DNA of 28,209 bases, from assembly GCA_018417955.1 (NCBI GenBank), contig JACTVC010000072.1, positions 1 to 28,209 on the forward strand. The letters are read 5' to 3'. This stretch comes from Laccaria trichodermophora (lineage: Eukaryota > Basidiomycota > Agaricomycetes > Agaricales > Hydnangiaceae). Under the pieces are notes generated by a model that had not been told where the DNA came from, made no database searches, and worked only from the letters and a program-made list of their open reading frames with translations. A program made the position numbers and the translations under genes. Positions 16,950 through 28,209 of this stretch are shown in pieces; the stretch's first letter is position 1, and each line of letters opens with the position of its first letter.

Positions 16950-18675
16950 AATAATTAATTATTAATTTAAATTATTGTTTTTATTATTATTATTTATTTT
17001 TTCAATCAATAAATAAAATAATTTATTAAACTATAATTTGTTTCTAAATACCAAGTAAATCATTATTGTTCTCCAATCAAAGAGTTATTATTATTAAAAT
17101 AAGAAAAATATATAAATTATTGTGTATCAATTGTTAGTTGTTAGTTCTTAGTAATTAAAGCTACTGGTATTAGCTTTAGCTAATGAGAACCAAGTGCTAC
17201 TTTTTTGTCTGCTGCGGTATTTGCAGCTGCTTCTTATTAATTGCTACTTTTATTAATAAGGCACAATTGCCAGAAGCAAGACACAAGAAGCGGCACTTGC
17301 TTATGAATGCACAATTGCTAGTAGCAGCGCTACTTAAGAATCAGAGCCCTCATTACAATTATTTTTTGGTTCTGGAATTAATTCTTAGTTTAATAAAAGT
17401 TTGATAACTAATAATAATAATAATAATAATAATAACTAATAATAGAGATAAAATAATAATAGAGATAAAATAATAATAGAGATAAAAAATAATAATAATA
17501 CATAGTAATAAAAACTACGTAGGATAGCACTTGACTTAATTGATAATAAGCTAAAATATAATGTATACTCGTCGGTCAAAAATTATTTTTGTACTTAATT
17601 TAAAGGACACTTACATTATATTTTTTAGTTGTATTATTAATATTAATAATAATAATAAATAGCGAGGATTATTATTTAAATTTAAATTATCTATTTACTA
17701 ATTATGATCGCTTCTGCGTAGCATTAATCAAGCCCCAATAATCAGTTGCTACGTAGTACGTAGTACGTAGTACGTAGTTTTTATTTTTTAAGAATAGAAT
17801 AATAAGTATTTGTTGTTACCAAGTGCTGCTAGCAATTGTGTCTTAATTAGAAGCAAAGAAGCAAAGAAGCAAAGAAGCAAAGTAGCGTGTGGTGGCTGTA
17901 GTTGTAGTTGCAACTACAACTGCTACCAACAGCAAGCGTAGTTTTTTTTATAAACGCTATTTATTAATTATTAGAAAAGCTACGCACAAGTAGTTTTTAT
18001 TACTATTTATATTATTATTATTTATTCTTATTTTATTGATTATTTTTATTTTTTTTTATAAATGCACTTATTATAATAAAAAATAAAGAATAATCAATAA
18101 ACAATACTACTATAATTTTTTTTTTAACATAAAAATGTTAATTTTAGTTGGTTGCTTCAAATTGTTGTGTCTTGTGTCTGCGTAGCGTGTGTTGTGTCTG
18201 CGTAGCGTGTGTTGTGTTATAAGGCACTGATTATTTATATCACTGATAAATTATAATAAATAATTAATCAGTCTATAGGTAAAAGCTTTTTTTAGTTCTG
18301 GGTCAAACTTATTTGTTGTGCTAGCAAGTGTGTCTTGCTTCGCCAGTAGCAATAAGCTACTTAAGAATCGAAGCTTTATCTTAAATAATTAGCTGTTGGT
18401 AGTGGTAGTTGTAGTATTTACAACTACAACTACAAGCAGCTGCGGCTGCTTTAGCCGCAGCTGCAGCAGCCACCACACAATAAAATGCTACTTCAAACTT
18501 GCTACTTCAAACTTCAAACTTCAAACGCAGTAGTAGAATAATAATATTACATTCAACCGCTGCTTGCTTATTATTAATCTAGTTATAATATAATATAATA
18601 TAATATAAAATATAATAAAAATAGAAATATAAATTAAATAAAAATAAAGCAAGTCTAGAAATAAGTAGCTTATGT
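16950..18675. repeat. spacer upstream of cox3 (cox3-trnE)
   Basis: No gene recognised. AT-rich, with ATA microsatellites (17407-17450), repeated AATAGAGATAAAAT units (to about 17490), TACGTAG x4 (about 17752-17779), GAAGCAAA x4 (about 17850-17881), a duplicated TGTGTCTGCGTAGCGTGTGT unit (about 18173-18214), a GTAGTTGTAGTTG/CAACTACAAC palindrome near 17897, the GC hairpin at 18436-18464 and ACTTCAA repeats (about 18489-18523). Confidence 0.7.
18436..18464. repeat. GC hairpin, 11-bp stem
   Basis: GCAGCTGCGGC (18436-18446) and its exact complement (18454-18464) enclose a 7-base loop TGCTTTA. Related to the hairpin at 2188-2215. It is preceded by a GTAGTTGTA/TACAACTAC hairpin, giving a double-hairpin layout. 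Confidence 0.85.
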
Positions 18676-18747
18676 TGATCCTTATCAGATTTGAACTGAT
18701 CCTGACTCCTTGAAGGGGAGTTGTACGAACCACTATACGAAAGGACC
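18676..18747 (-). tRNA. trnE: tRNA-Glu (anticodon UUC)
   Basis: Full cloverleaf on the minus strand. Acceptor GGTCCTT/AAGGATC with one G-T pair; D stem GTAT/GTAC; anticodon stem ACTCC/GGAGT around loop CCTTCAA, giving TTC; T arm ATCAG-TTCAAAT-CTGAT. The base 5' of the anticodon is C, where tRNAs normally have U33. Otherwise it looks like a standard fungal mitochondrial trnE. It lies between trnD and cox3 on the same strand. Confidence 0.92.
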
Positions 18748-18874
18748 GTTTAAATGTCCCTTTTATTAGGTAGGTAAAGCATTGATTATCAACAATAGAA
18801 ATATCGCAGATCCAACTAATTTATTTGATTATTTTGCGTAGCTTTTTTAGTTTATTTTTAGTGAGAAGATAAAA

Positions 18875-18961
18875 GCTACTAGCAATTGTGGCTGGCTGCT
18901 TCGCTAGCAAGTAGTTGTAAAAACTACAACCAGAAGCAAAGAGCCGCTTATTAATTAGCAG
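18875..18961 (+). repeat. 87-bp composite double-hairpin element, copy 2
   Basis: Second copy of 15688-15774, in the same orientation, between trnE and trnD. Both copies run from GCTACTAGCAATTGTGGCTG to the GCCGCTTATTAATTAGCAG end. The flanks differ, so the 87 bp look like the mobile unit. Confidence 0.9.
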
Positions 18962-19035
18962 TTGTGTGGCAAAGCAAGCGTAGCGATTCTTAAGAAGCTC
19001 GCTACTTAAGAATCACAACAACAAAATAAAGATTA

Positions 19036-19108
19036 CGAGCCCTTCCAGATTCGAACTGGAACAACTCTAATTGACAATTAGATGCTCGACCAATTAAGCT
19101 AAGGGCCC
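19036..19108 (-). tRNA. trnD: tRNA-Asp (anticodon GUC)
   Basis: Full cloverleaf on the minus strand. Acceptor GGGCCCT/AGGGCTC with one G-T pair; D stem GCTT/GAGC with loop AATTGGTC; anticodon stem TCTAA/TTAGA around loop TTGTCAA, giving GTC; T arm TCCAG-TTCGAAT-CTGGA. No irregular positions. Upstream of trnE and cox3 on the same strand. Confidence 0.95.
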
Positions 19109-20624
19109 TTTGTAATTCATAGTTATAAGTTATAAGTTATAAATGAAAAGTAATAAGTGATAATTTATAACTTAAAAACTACTACTTTTACTTATCTTAT
19201 TACATAGTATTAATTATTACTAGTTTTAACATAGTAGCAGTATTACATACTCCGCGCTTCGCGCTTCTGGATGTAAAAACCACGCTACTTATATCTAAGA
19301 GCCAGAATAAATAGATAGCGCTATTATTTATATGTATAATTTATAAAATTGTTTTTTACACTAGGCTATTTAGCTTCTGTGCCTAATAAGTAGCGATTAT
19401 TTTTTGTCTGCTGGCACAGCTGCTACGCTAAGGAGCGAATCATAAGTAGCGATGGCTCAGCTGCTACGCTAAGTAGCAAGCAATTGTGCCTTAATTAGAA
19501 GCAAAGCGCTACTTATATCGCTCCTGGTTGTAAAAACCACGCTACTTATATCTAAGAGATAGAATAATGCTACGCAGTAGCTAGCAATAAATAACAAAAC
19601 TTATTATCAATCAGGTAGCTTTAGTTAATGATAACCAACAATGCTAGTTGTGTACTTTTTTGTGTTCTGCACCAAGAGTAAATAAAAAACAATTTTTTTG
19701 TTTTCATAGTCCTAGAATTAATTTAATACTTAGTATTCTTATTCTTATACTTATTCTTATTCTTATACTTATACTTATACTTATTTTTATTAATAAGTAG
19801 TTGCTGCGGCTTGTGTTACTAGCAGCAGGTGGTGGCTACTTATTCATCAAGCAGCAGGCCAAGCGGAGAATCAATTAAAAACTACGTAGCAGCAATTGTT
19901 GGTGATGGTTGTAGTTGTAAAAACTACAACTACAAATAAAAACGCACTACGCACTACGCACAGCTAGAGAATCCATTCTAATTATTTGTTGGTAATTACC
20001 ATTCTAAATCTAATTCTCAAAAAAAACAAATTAAAGTAAATTTAAACAAAAACTACGCTTGCTGTGCCACACAATTGCTATTTATCATAAGTAGCATTTG
20101 GTAGCGTAAGCAAACCAACAATAGTTGTTAGATATAACTAGAATTGTTGGTTATCATTAACTAAAGCTATCTGCTTATATTTTTATGTTTCAGATAAAGC
20201 AGTATAGGGGGTTTCATAATTAATTTATATTTATCTCTGATTCTGCTACGCTAAAAAGACACACAGTACAGTAGCGTCTTATTTTTAAATAAAGTAGTAT
20301 TATTTTTTGTTCTGGTTTTAAATTATTATTGTTTCATGGCACTAATAATAAATAGTGACATAATTTCTTAAAAATAAACCACTGTTTATTTTTATGCTTA
20401 GCAATTTATTATTATCGTTGGGAAATAAAAATATTTTTTCTTTTTTTTTTTAATAAAGTTGTATCCAACCACACATAATAATAATTATCTTTAAATTTTA
20501 TATTAGCTATTTTTTTATTTTTTGTTTTTTGCGTAGCTTTTTTGTTTTTTACAATTGTTTATTATAATTATACCTTGAATAGATAGAATCAAAGACAGGA
20601 ATAATATTAATTAGTCTATTTTAC
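19109..20624. repeat. spacer atp9-trnD
   Basis: No gene recognised. It contains repeated GCTCAGCTGCTACGCTAAG pieces (about 19417-19470, related to the post-cob repeat), two copies of a TGTAAAAACCACGCTACTTA segment (about 19271-19291 and 19548-19568), TTCTTATAC tandem repeats (19735-19795), a GTAGTTGTA/TACAACTAC hairpin (about 19910-19936), a CGCTTGCTGTGCCACACAAT piece (20056-20075) and a TTTGCGTAGCTTTTT piece (about 20527-20542). Confidence 0.7.
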
Positions 20625-22435
<1,811 letters not shown>

Positions 22436-22752
22436 TTCAAAGGGGTTATTAAGGAAAACTAAGGCAAATTTATACAAAAGGAGGTCACAACCAAAAGCTT
22501 ATCCAATAAAGATTCGGTATTAAAAATAATAAATGAAGCTGTTTATTGGTACCCAGAACAGTAAGCGATCCTAAGGTAAATCTTTTAAAAATAACTTCCT
22601 GAAGTAAAACATTTTATTAAGGAAAGGAAAGGAAATCAACCGAGACTCCGAAAGTAATGGTGAGTGAAATCGGATTAGCCTATTTGTTTTATTAATTGAA
22701 GGGGTTTTAATTAAAAATCCAGGAATTTAACTATTCTTTTCTCTTATCAAAT

Positions 22753-22780
22753 GCTACTCCTGCGTAGCAGGAGGCACAAT
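22753..22780 (+). repeat. 28-bp GC hairpin element in an rnl variable region
   Basis: Same sequence as the right end of 12794-12880: the CTCCTGC-GTA-GCAGGAG hairpin followed by GCACAAT and a run of A. It sits in an AT-rich, poorly conserved part of domain I, where an extra hairpin would be tolerated. Confidence 0.9.
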
Positions 22781-24038
22781 AAAAAAAGATATTAGAAAAA
22801 AATAATAACATTTCACCATAGAAGGTAAATCGAGTCCTGTAGAAATATAAAACAAAAATTAAAATTTAGAAATTTAAATAATAATTAAGTAAATAATTAT
22901 TTTATTATTATATAATAAATTTAAACATTACATTTAAATATTAGTTAAAACTAAAACTCATTTATAACCAAAAAGTCTAGCTTGCTTCGCTAGTAATTAG
23001 TTTTTATTCTATGTATTGCACTAATAATAAAGTTATAAATAAGTATTCTAGATTGGAGTACGATGAGAGATAACTTGTCGGAATAAAGGGGAACCATCCT
23101 CTAAGGCTAAGTATTATAAATTTAGCGATAGTGAATAAGTACTGTAAAGGAAAAGTTTGAAAAGCATGTAGTATACAAATATTCGATTATTAAAACAAAA
23201 TTAATTAATTAATAAATATTATGTTTCTTAATTAAAATACTTTGTTTTAATAATTAAATGCGGTGAAATAGACCTTGAATTAGTAACTCTATAAGCAGTC
23301 GAAATTCTATTATGAATATAAAATATTTAAGAATAACGGCGTACCTTTTGCATAATGGGTCAGCAAGTTAATAGGAGTAGCAAGGTTAAAAGCCCTAGCG
23401 AAAGCGACTGGACTATAAATTATTTCTTTATTTTATAAATAAATATAATAAAAATTATAATAATATACATAGTGATGGATAAGTTACTTCTATTAGACCC
23501 GAAGCCAGGTGATCTTACCAAGACCAGATTATAATGGATCGAACGGTTGAATGTTGCATTATTCTCCGATGAGTTTTGGTAAGCGGTAGCATTTTGCCGC
23601 ATTGAAAAGTGATTTTCATTAAAAATCTAGCTCATAACGGTGAAACCTAAGGATTATTTTGCGTAGCTTTTAATCTATGGCAATACCGTGGGAAGTTGTA
23701 TCATTCTAGAAACATAAATATTTATCCTTAAAGATAAATAGCTTGATATTAACCCCGTAACGACTTTAATTGAAAAATTAAGGCCTTATTTATATATCAT
23801 TATCACTAGATAAAGTAAAATAAAAAGGCAACACGCTAGCACTCTAAGTTTCAAGTAGTCATGGTTAATTCTTAAAAAAGAAAGAATATATTTAATTTTA
23901 ACTAAAATTTACAATAAATAAAATATTTAGTTATAAGTCTATACTCTATGTATAATAAGTAATAATCTATCGAAATCTAATATATTTGTAAGTCTGCTGC
24001 AAAAAGACATAAAAATAAAAATTAAACTAAAATAGAAT

Positions 24039-25052
24039 ATGAAAAAAAATTATAAATTTACAGGAGATTGGATCTCTGGATTTACTCAATCGGATGGAAG
24101 TTTTATAGTATCTTTTTTAAATCAACAAAAAGGAGTAAGACCTCAGCCTGTATTCAATATAACTCAATCTATTGTTGAATTAGAATTGTTTACGGCTTTA
24201 CAACAGTATTTAGGAGTAGGAAAAATATATAAAAATAGACAAAATGTCGTTTTTGTAGTAAAATCTATTGATGAAATAGTAAATGTAATATTACCTTTAT
24301 TTGATAAACATCCTGTTAGAGGTGGAAAATTGTTAGTTTATAATATCTTTAAAGAAGTATCTTTAATGATTAAGGATAAAAAACATTTAACTGTAGAAGG
24401 AACTCTTAAAATTTTAAAGTTAGCTTATTTTATGAATAAAGAAACATCTTTACGAAACGAAGATACTAAAAAAATTCTATTAGAAAAGCTAAGTTCTTTA
24501 TCTCCATTACTATTGTGCCCAGAAAATTTAGAATTAGAAATAGCTTCTAAAAGCTTCACAGACACAAGTGATGCTTCGCGCTACGCAGGCACAATAAATC
24601 TATTCAATGCACCATTAACAATTGAATTTGTTAGAGGTTTAGTGGATGGCGATGGTAGCTTTAATGTATCATTCGCTACTACAAGAAGAAGAATAGGAGT
24701 TAATTTCACAGTTGTTAATGAGCTTTCTTCAGTTTCTGTCTTAAATGAACTAGTTGGTTTTTTTAATTGCGGGGTTGTGTATAATTTACCATCTGCAGCT
24801 GCACGATTTCAGGTGCAATCCGTAGATGAAATGGTAAATAAAATAATACCTTTTTTTAAAAACAATATGTTAAATACTTACAAACAAGAACGATTTGAAA
24901 CAATAGTGAAAGTTTGTGAAATAATTAATGATAGAGGTTATTCTGAAGATACAAACTTAAAACAAATTGTAGACTTAGCTTGGGATATGAACAAAGGAAA
25001 AAGAAAAATCAGTAAAGAGGAATATTTAATCAAGTTTTTAAATAATAAATAA
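24039..25052 (+). CDS. LAGLIDADG homing endonuclease in rnl intron 1
   Basis: 337 residues, ATG to TAA, free-standing within the intron. Two LAGLIDADG_1-type domains: motif 1 WISGFTQSDGSFIVSF (residues 11-26, Asp19) and motif 2 VRGLVDGDGSFNVSF (about 199-213, Asp205). Each is followed by a beta-rich DNA-binding domain with the conserved ends DEIVNVILPLFDKHP and DEMVNKIIPFFKNN. Both acidic residues are present and there are no UGA codons, so it is probably active. The inter-domain linker (about residues 174-188) carries a GC-rich repeat insertion in frame (DASRYAGTIN). Confidence 0.93.
   Translation: MKKNYKFTGDWISGFTQSDGSFIVSFLNQQKGVRPQPVFNITQSIVELELFTALQQYLGVGKIYKNRQNVVFVVKSIDEIVNVILPLFDKHPVRGGKLLVYNIFKEVSLMIKDKKHLTVEGTLKILKLAYFMNKETSLRNEDTKKILLEKLSSLSPLLLCPENLELEIASKSFTDTSDASRYAGTINLFNAPLTIEFVRGLVDGDGSFNVSFATTRRRIGVNFTVVNELSSVSVLNELVGFFNCGVVYNLPSAAARFQVQSVDEMVNKIIPFFKNNMLNTYKQERFETIVKVCEIINDRGYSEDTNLKQIVDLAWDMNKGKRKISKEEYLIKFLNNK
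24556..24597 (+). repeat. GC-rich repeat in frame in the rnl intron ORF linker
   Basis: Contains GATGCTTCGCGCTACGCAGG then CACAATAAA. The AGGCACAATAA end is the same as the end of the elements at 22753 and 12794. It lies between the two endonuclease domains, where length is free, and keeps the frame open. Confidence 0.75.
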
Positions 25053-27039
25053 TAGTTAAAATTTAATAAAAATTAACCTACAATTACCGTAGAGTTGAAG
25101 GTATAGTCTGAACTGTATCGAAAGATACAGAATAACAAAAAAAAAATTGGAAATGCCAATCTGACCTGGTGCTAGCTGGTTTTCTACCGAAACATATTTA
25201 AGTATGATGTCTACAAATAATATAAAAACAGAAATTTATGGAGGTACAGCAAGGCAATTCCCAACAAATTTAAGGTAAAACAAAAATTCTTTTCTTGTTT
25301 TATATTTTTATTATTATTTTTATAATAATAAAAATTCTATTTATAAGATAAAATAATTTATATTAAATTAACAGACACAATAAGTAGCCTTATCTGCGTT
25401 CAGGTTGCGGGGATCTAGAAAATCTTACCTTTGGAAGCGAATCTCGGAATTACATAAATTGATGGTAGATATTCAGACTGCTCATGCTAAGTTGGGCAGT
25501 CAAGACGGAAACAGCCGAGAACACTGATCAAGGTCCCAAATGATTGTTAAGTGAAATTAAGGACGTAGCAATATCGAATACAGCTGTGAAGTGAGCCTGG
25601 CAGTCGCTACTTATAATGATCGTATGTAACAACGCATCAGCAGTCTAGATAGTAGCGCCGAAAATTTAACGGGTCTTAAACAATCAACCGATATCGTGTT
25701 GGTTAATAATAATAAATTTGTTATTAATCTAGGTAGTAGAACATTCAGTAAAACTTTAAATCAAATAGTGTTTCATTATTTTGTAGGATACTGAAGAGAG
25801 AATGCTGACATGAGTAACGTAAAAAGAAGTTATAATACTTCTCGCCGAATACGAAAGGGTTGCAAATAGGAAAGGTTAATCCGTTTTGTTTTAATGCGGC
25901 CTCTAAGGGATGTAGCTAAAGCTACTACTGATGAGTCTATAATAGAAAGTCTAATATTTAAAAAATAGACCAGGAAATTAATATTATATTACTACCGTAC
26001 CCTAAACCGACACAGGTTCGTAGGTAGAGAATACTAAGGCGTAGAGCTAAAAGTTGTTAAGGAACTCGGCAAGATCTCCTCCTAAGTTTGACGACAAGAG
26101 GGACCGTTATAAGCTAGTTTATTTATATTCTTTGCGTAGCTTTTTAAATTAATTTAAATTAATATTGACTTGCTATGCTACCATAAAAAAATAACTTATA
26201 ATGGTGACACAAAATCGGAGGCCACGACTGTTTACTAAAAACACAACACAGTGCAATCATTAATATGATAGTATACTGTGTGAAATTTGCCCGATGCCAT
26301 TAATATAAGAGCGATCATGGTTTTCTGTGATTAATCGAAAATCTGGTTAATAGCGGTCTTAACTATGAGGATCCTAAGGTAGCAAAATAAATTGGCCTTT
26401 AAATGAGGTCCGGTATCAATAATGTAACGATGGTCTCACTGTCTCTACAACTTGCTCAGTGAAATTGAATTACGCGTGCAGATGCGCGTTGCCTTCAGGG
26501 GGACGGGAAGACCCTATGCAGCTTTACTGTAGTTAGTTATCATATAAATCTAGAACAATCAAAATTAATAGTGAATAGGTAAGTCGATAGACAAATAGTG
26601 GAAACCTTAAAATTCTGATTGGGTTTATGTTTACCTTAAATTTAATAAAAAAAGGGATAGTTTACTAATTGGCAGTTTGACTGGGGCGGTCGTCTTTAAT
26701 AGAGTAGCAAAGTACATCCAAATATTTCATTTAAAACTAAAAATTTATTGTTTTATAAATTTTATTACAAAAAACTTTATTTTAGTATAATTTAAAGTAA
26801 TAATTAATTTTAATTAATTAACATTCTAAATTTTTCTTTCTAATCATTAATTTTATAAGGTATAGCTAGAAATTGAATGGAGATCAATCAACCAGTGAAG
26901 GGTTGCGCAGAGTTCAATGGCGATAAGCATGCTTAACTGAAAGACCTAAAAGTCGCACAGATACGTAAGTAGGGCATAGTGACCCCTCGCTATAATATGG
27001 GATAGACGGGGATCAATTGATAAAAGTTACGCTAGGGAT

Positions 27040-28194
27040 AATGTTTGTTGTCCTCTACTGTTGTAAAGCAGTAGTAATAAACTGGGTGAATTGCAAAGAC
27101 CACTTATTTAATTAAGTAAATTTGCAGCGAAGCTTATTTCTACATAATTTAATTTCGAAATAAGAACGTTCAACGACTAGAAAGTGAGTAATGTAAACAA
27201 TAATCTTTCCACGAGCGCCCGGCATCTTTAATATAAAATATAAAATAGTTAATGGATTAAAAAGTTGTGTTATCTCCGATTAAACCTGAACATGTTAATC
27301 TAATCCTATGTATTTGTCAGTCTGCTGCTAAGATAATGATAGAATATTATAATAGAATTAAAAAAACATGAACAAAAAAATTTTAAAAAACGAAATTATA
27401 GGACTAGGTCCTAATAGTAACAAAGTTAAAGAATATAAAAATAGTCTGATAGAGTGGACTAAAAATCAAAAGGAAGCAGCTATAGGATTATTACTTGGTG
27501 ATGTAAGTCTACAATCTCAAAACGAAGGTAAGACTTATAGAATTAAATTTGAATGGGGTGATAGAAACAAAGCATATGCTATGCATGTCTTTCAATTGTT
27601 TGATGAGTGGATATTATCTCAGCCGCATAAAAATTCTCGAATTAGCCCTAATGGTAATATTGTAATTAATTGGGGTTTTCAGACTATTAGCCATAAGGCT
27701 TTTAATTATTTAGCTGATTTATTTCTAAAACAAAAACATAAAGGCATAGTAGAAAATCTTATACTCGATCATTTAACTCCTAGAAGTTTAGCTTACTGGT
27801 TCATGGACGACGGTGGAAAATTGGATTATAATAAAAATTCCAAGAATTATAGCGTTGTTTTAAACACCCAAAGTTTTACTAATTTAGAAGTTGAGTTAAT
27901 GTCTGAACAATTAAGTAGCAAGTTTAACTTGCTATGTGAAGTACGTTCAAATAAAAACAAAAAAATTATCGTTATAAAAAATTCAAGCTATTAAGCTTTT
28001 TATAATTTAATTGACCCTTATTTAGTAAATGAAATGAGATACAAACTACCCTATGATTATAATATACGTACAGAATAATAACTATTTAATATTAATTTTA
28101 ATATTAGCAATAATATTTAAAGATGATGACATAGTCTGAACTTACCTGTGAAGGTAAGAAGTAATAATTAAAAAAAATTACAATAACAGAATTG
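27040..28194 (+). mobile_element. rnl group I intron 2 at the omega site
   Basis: 1155 nt, between GCTAGGGAT and AACAGGCTGATC, the same position as the yeast omega intron (about E. coli 2449). The first exon ends in T and the intron ends in G28194. Core: P strand ACTGGGTGAATTGCAAAGAC (27081-27100), Q strand TTTGCAGCGAAGC (27121-27133), R strand GTTCAACGACTAGAAAG (27168-27184), and P7 3' strand GATGACATAGTCTGAAC (about 28125-28141). The ORF lies between R and S, as in yeast. Confidence 0.95.
27368..27994 (+). CDS. I-SceI-type LAGLIDADG endonuclease, C-terminus cut by a nonsense codon
   Basis: An orthologue of yeast I-SceI at the same intron site: matching LGPNSN, KEYKNSLIEW, IGLLLGDVSL (Asp equivalent to I-SceI Asp44), EGKTYRIKFEW, WGFQTISHKAFN, LTPRSLAYWFMDDGGK (Asp equivalent to Asp145) and NKNSKNYSVVLNTQSFT. 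The frame stops at TAA 27992-27994 after 208 residues. Where I-SceI continues, this frame stays open for 27 more codons (27995-28075) with family-like residues (YNLIDPYL, MRYKLP), then TAA at 28076. One base change (for example TTA to TAA) would explain it. The lost tail is part of the fold of the second domain, so activity is doubtful unless the stop is read through. Confidence 0.9.
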   Translation: MNKKILKNEIIGLGPNSNKVKEYKNSLIEWTKNQKEAAIGLLLGDVSLQSQNEGKTYRIKFEWGDRNKAYAMHVFQLFDEWILSQPHKNSRISPNGNIVINWGFQTISHKAFNYLADLFLKQKHKGIVENLILDHLTPRSLAYWFMDDGGKLDYNKNSKNYSVVLNTQSFTNLEVELMSEQLSSKFNLLCEVRSNKNKKIIVIKNSSY

Positions 28195-28209
28195 AACAGG
28201 CTGATCGCG

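Larger units (their letters stand above)
23588..25149 (+). mobile_element. rnl group I intron 1 (near E. coli 23S position 780)
   Basis: 1562 nt. Removal joins TTTTGGTAAGCGGT to GAAATGCCAATCTGACC, a continuous domain II helix region. The preceding exon base is T and the intron ends in G25149. Core: P strand ATAACGGTGAAACCTAAGG (about 23634-23653), Q strand GGCAATACCGTGGG (about 23678-23692), R strand GTAACGACTTTAATTG (about 23757-23772), and P7 3' strand AAGGTATAGTCTGAAC (about 25098-25113). A TTTTGCGTAGCTTTT repeat (about 23657-23671) lies between P and Q, in a peripheral position. The LAGLIDADG ORF fills the loop between R and S. Confidence 0.9.
22436..28209 (+). rRNA. rnl: mitochondrial large-subunit rRNA, 3' end beyond window
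   Basis: Exons about 22436-23587, 25150-27039 and 28195 onward. Landmarks: AATCAACCGAGACTCCGAAAG (near 22635) in domain I; GACCCGAAGCCAGGTGATCT in domain II (near 23497); AGCTGGTTTTCTACCGAAAC (25172-25192); CGTACCCTAAACCGACACAGG (near 25996); AACTATGAGGATCCTAAGGT (near 26361) and GACGGGAAGACCCTATG in domain IV/V; GCTAGGGAT (27031-27039) at the peptidyl-transferase region. The exact 5' end is estimated. GC-rich repeat pieces occupy variable segments (22753-22780; about 26131-26146). About the last 450 nt lie outside the window. Confidence 0.93.

Noticed and set aside
17183..17404. 73-codon open frame on + between cox3 and trnE
   Set aside because: It is made of spacer repeats (CAGCTGCTTCTTATTAATTG type pieces), has no recognisable domain, and similar repeats elsewhere are closed.
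18521..18733. 70-codon frame on - overlapping trnE
   Set aside because: Most of trnE lies within it; the rest is AT-rich low-complexity sequence.
23420..23602. 60-codon frame on - within rnl
   Set aside because: Lies in conserved domain II of the rRNA and the exon/intron boundary; shadow only.

Overview
This window is fungal mitochondrial DNA. The genome is AT-rich and carries nad1, cob, cox2, cox3 and atp9, a split large-subunit rRNA gene (rnl), organelle-type tRNAs and seven group I introns. nad1 excludes Saccharomyces- and Schizosaccharomyces-type mtDNA. Genes lie on both strands and the spacers are full of short GC-rich hairpin repeats, similar to the double-hairpin elements known from Allomyces and other early-diverging fungi. 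I cannot fix the phylum. UGA is read as Trp (code 4), but only in intron-encoded ORFs; the core genes use UGG alone.

Layout: 1-596 is the 3' part of a nad1 intron with a broken LAGLIDADG ORF, followed by the last nad1 exon (to 1458). A 2.6-kb repeat-rich spacer leads to trnI (4082-4152) and then cob (4810-11869). cob has six exons, one only 15 nt long, and five group I introns. Introns 1-3 share a related catalytic core. Introns 1 and 3 carry sister LAGLIDADG ORFs, intron 2 a GIY-YIG ORF, intron 4 an I-AniI orthologue and intron 5 a dead LAGLIDADG ORF. The six exons join to 384 codons with the haem ligands at His82, 96, 183 and 197, as in yeast, which confirms the splice sites. cox2 follows on +, then a convergent 2-kb spacer, then cox3, trnE, trnD and atp9 on -. 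rnl runs on + from about 22436 to beyond the window end. It is split by a LAGLIDADG intron near E. coli position 780 and by an intron at the omega site, whose I-SceI orthologue has a late nonsense codon.

The most interesting feature is the family of short GC-rich hairpin elements. One 69-bp element lies in frame inside the cob intron 3 ORF. It has a perfect inverted copy at 12794-12880, differing only by an 18-bp duplication, and a 28-bp relative inside rnl. Related pieces lie in frame in the I-AniI orthologue and in the linker of the rnl intron ORF, and in the dead ORF of cob intron 5. A 72-bp sequence 3' of cob and (inverted) 3' of cox3 forms an occupied/empty-site pair differing by a 25-bp insertion. 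None interrupts the intact reading frames of cob, cox2, cox3, atp9 or nad1 after 900.

Caution: the first ~900 bases hold many 1-nt-scale indels, while later core exons have none. This looks like an unpolished contig end rather than biology, though a decayed nad1 copy is possible.
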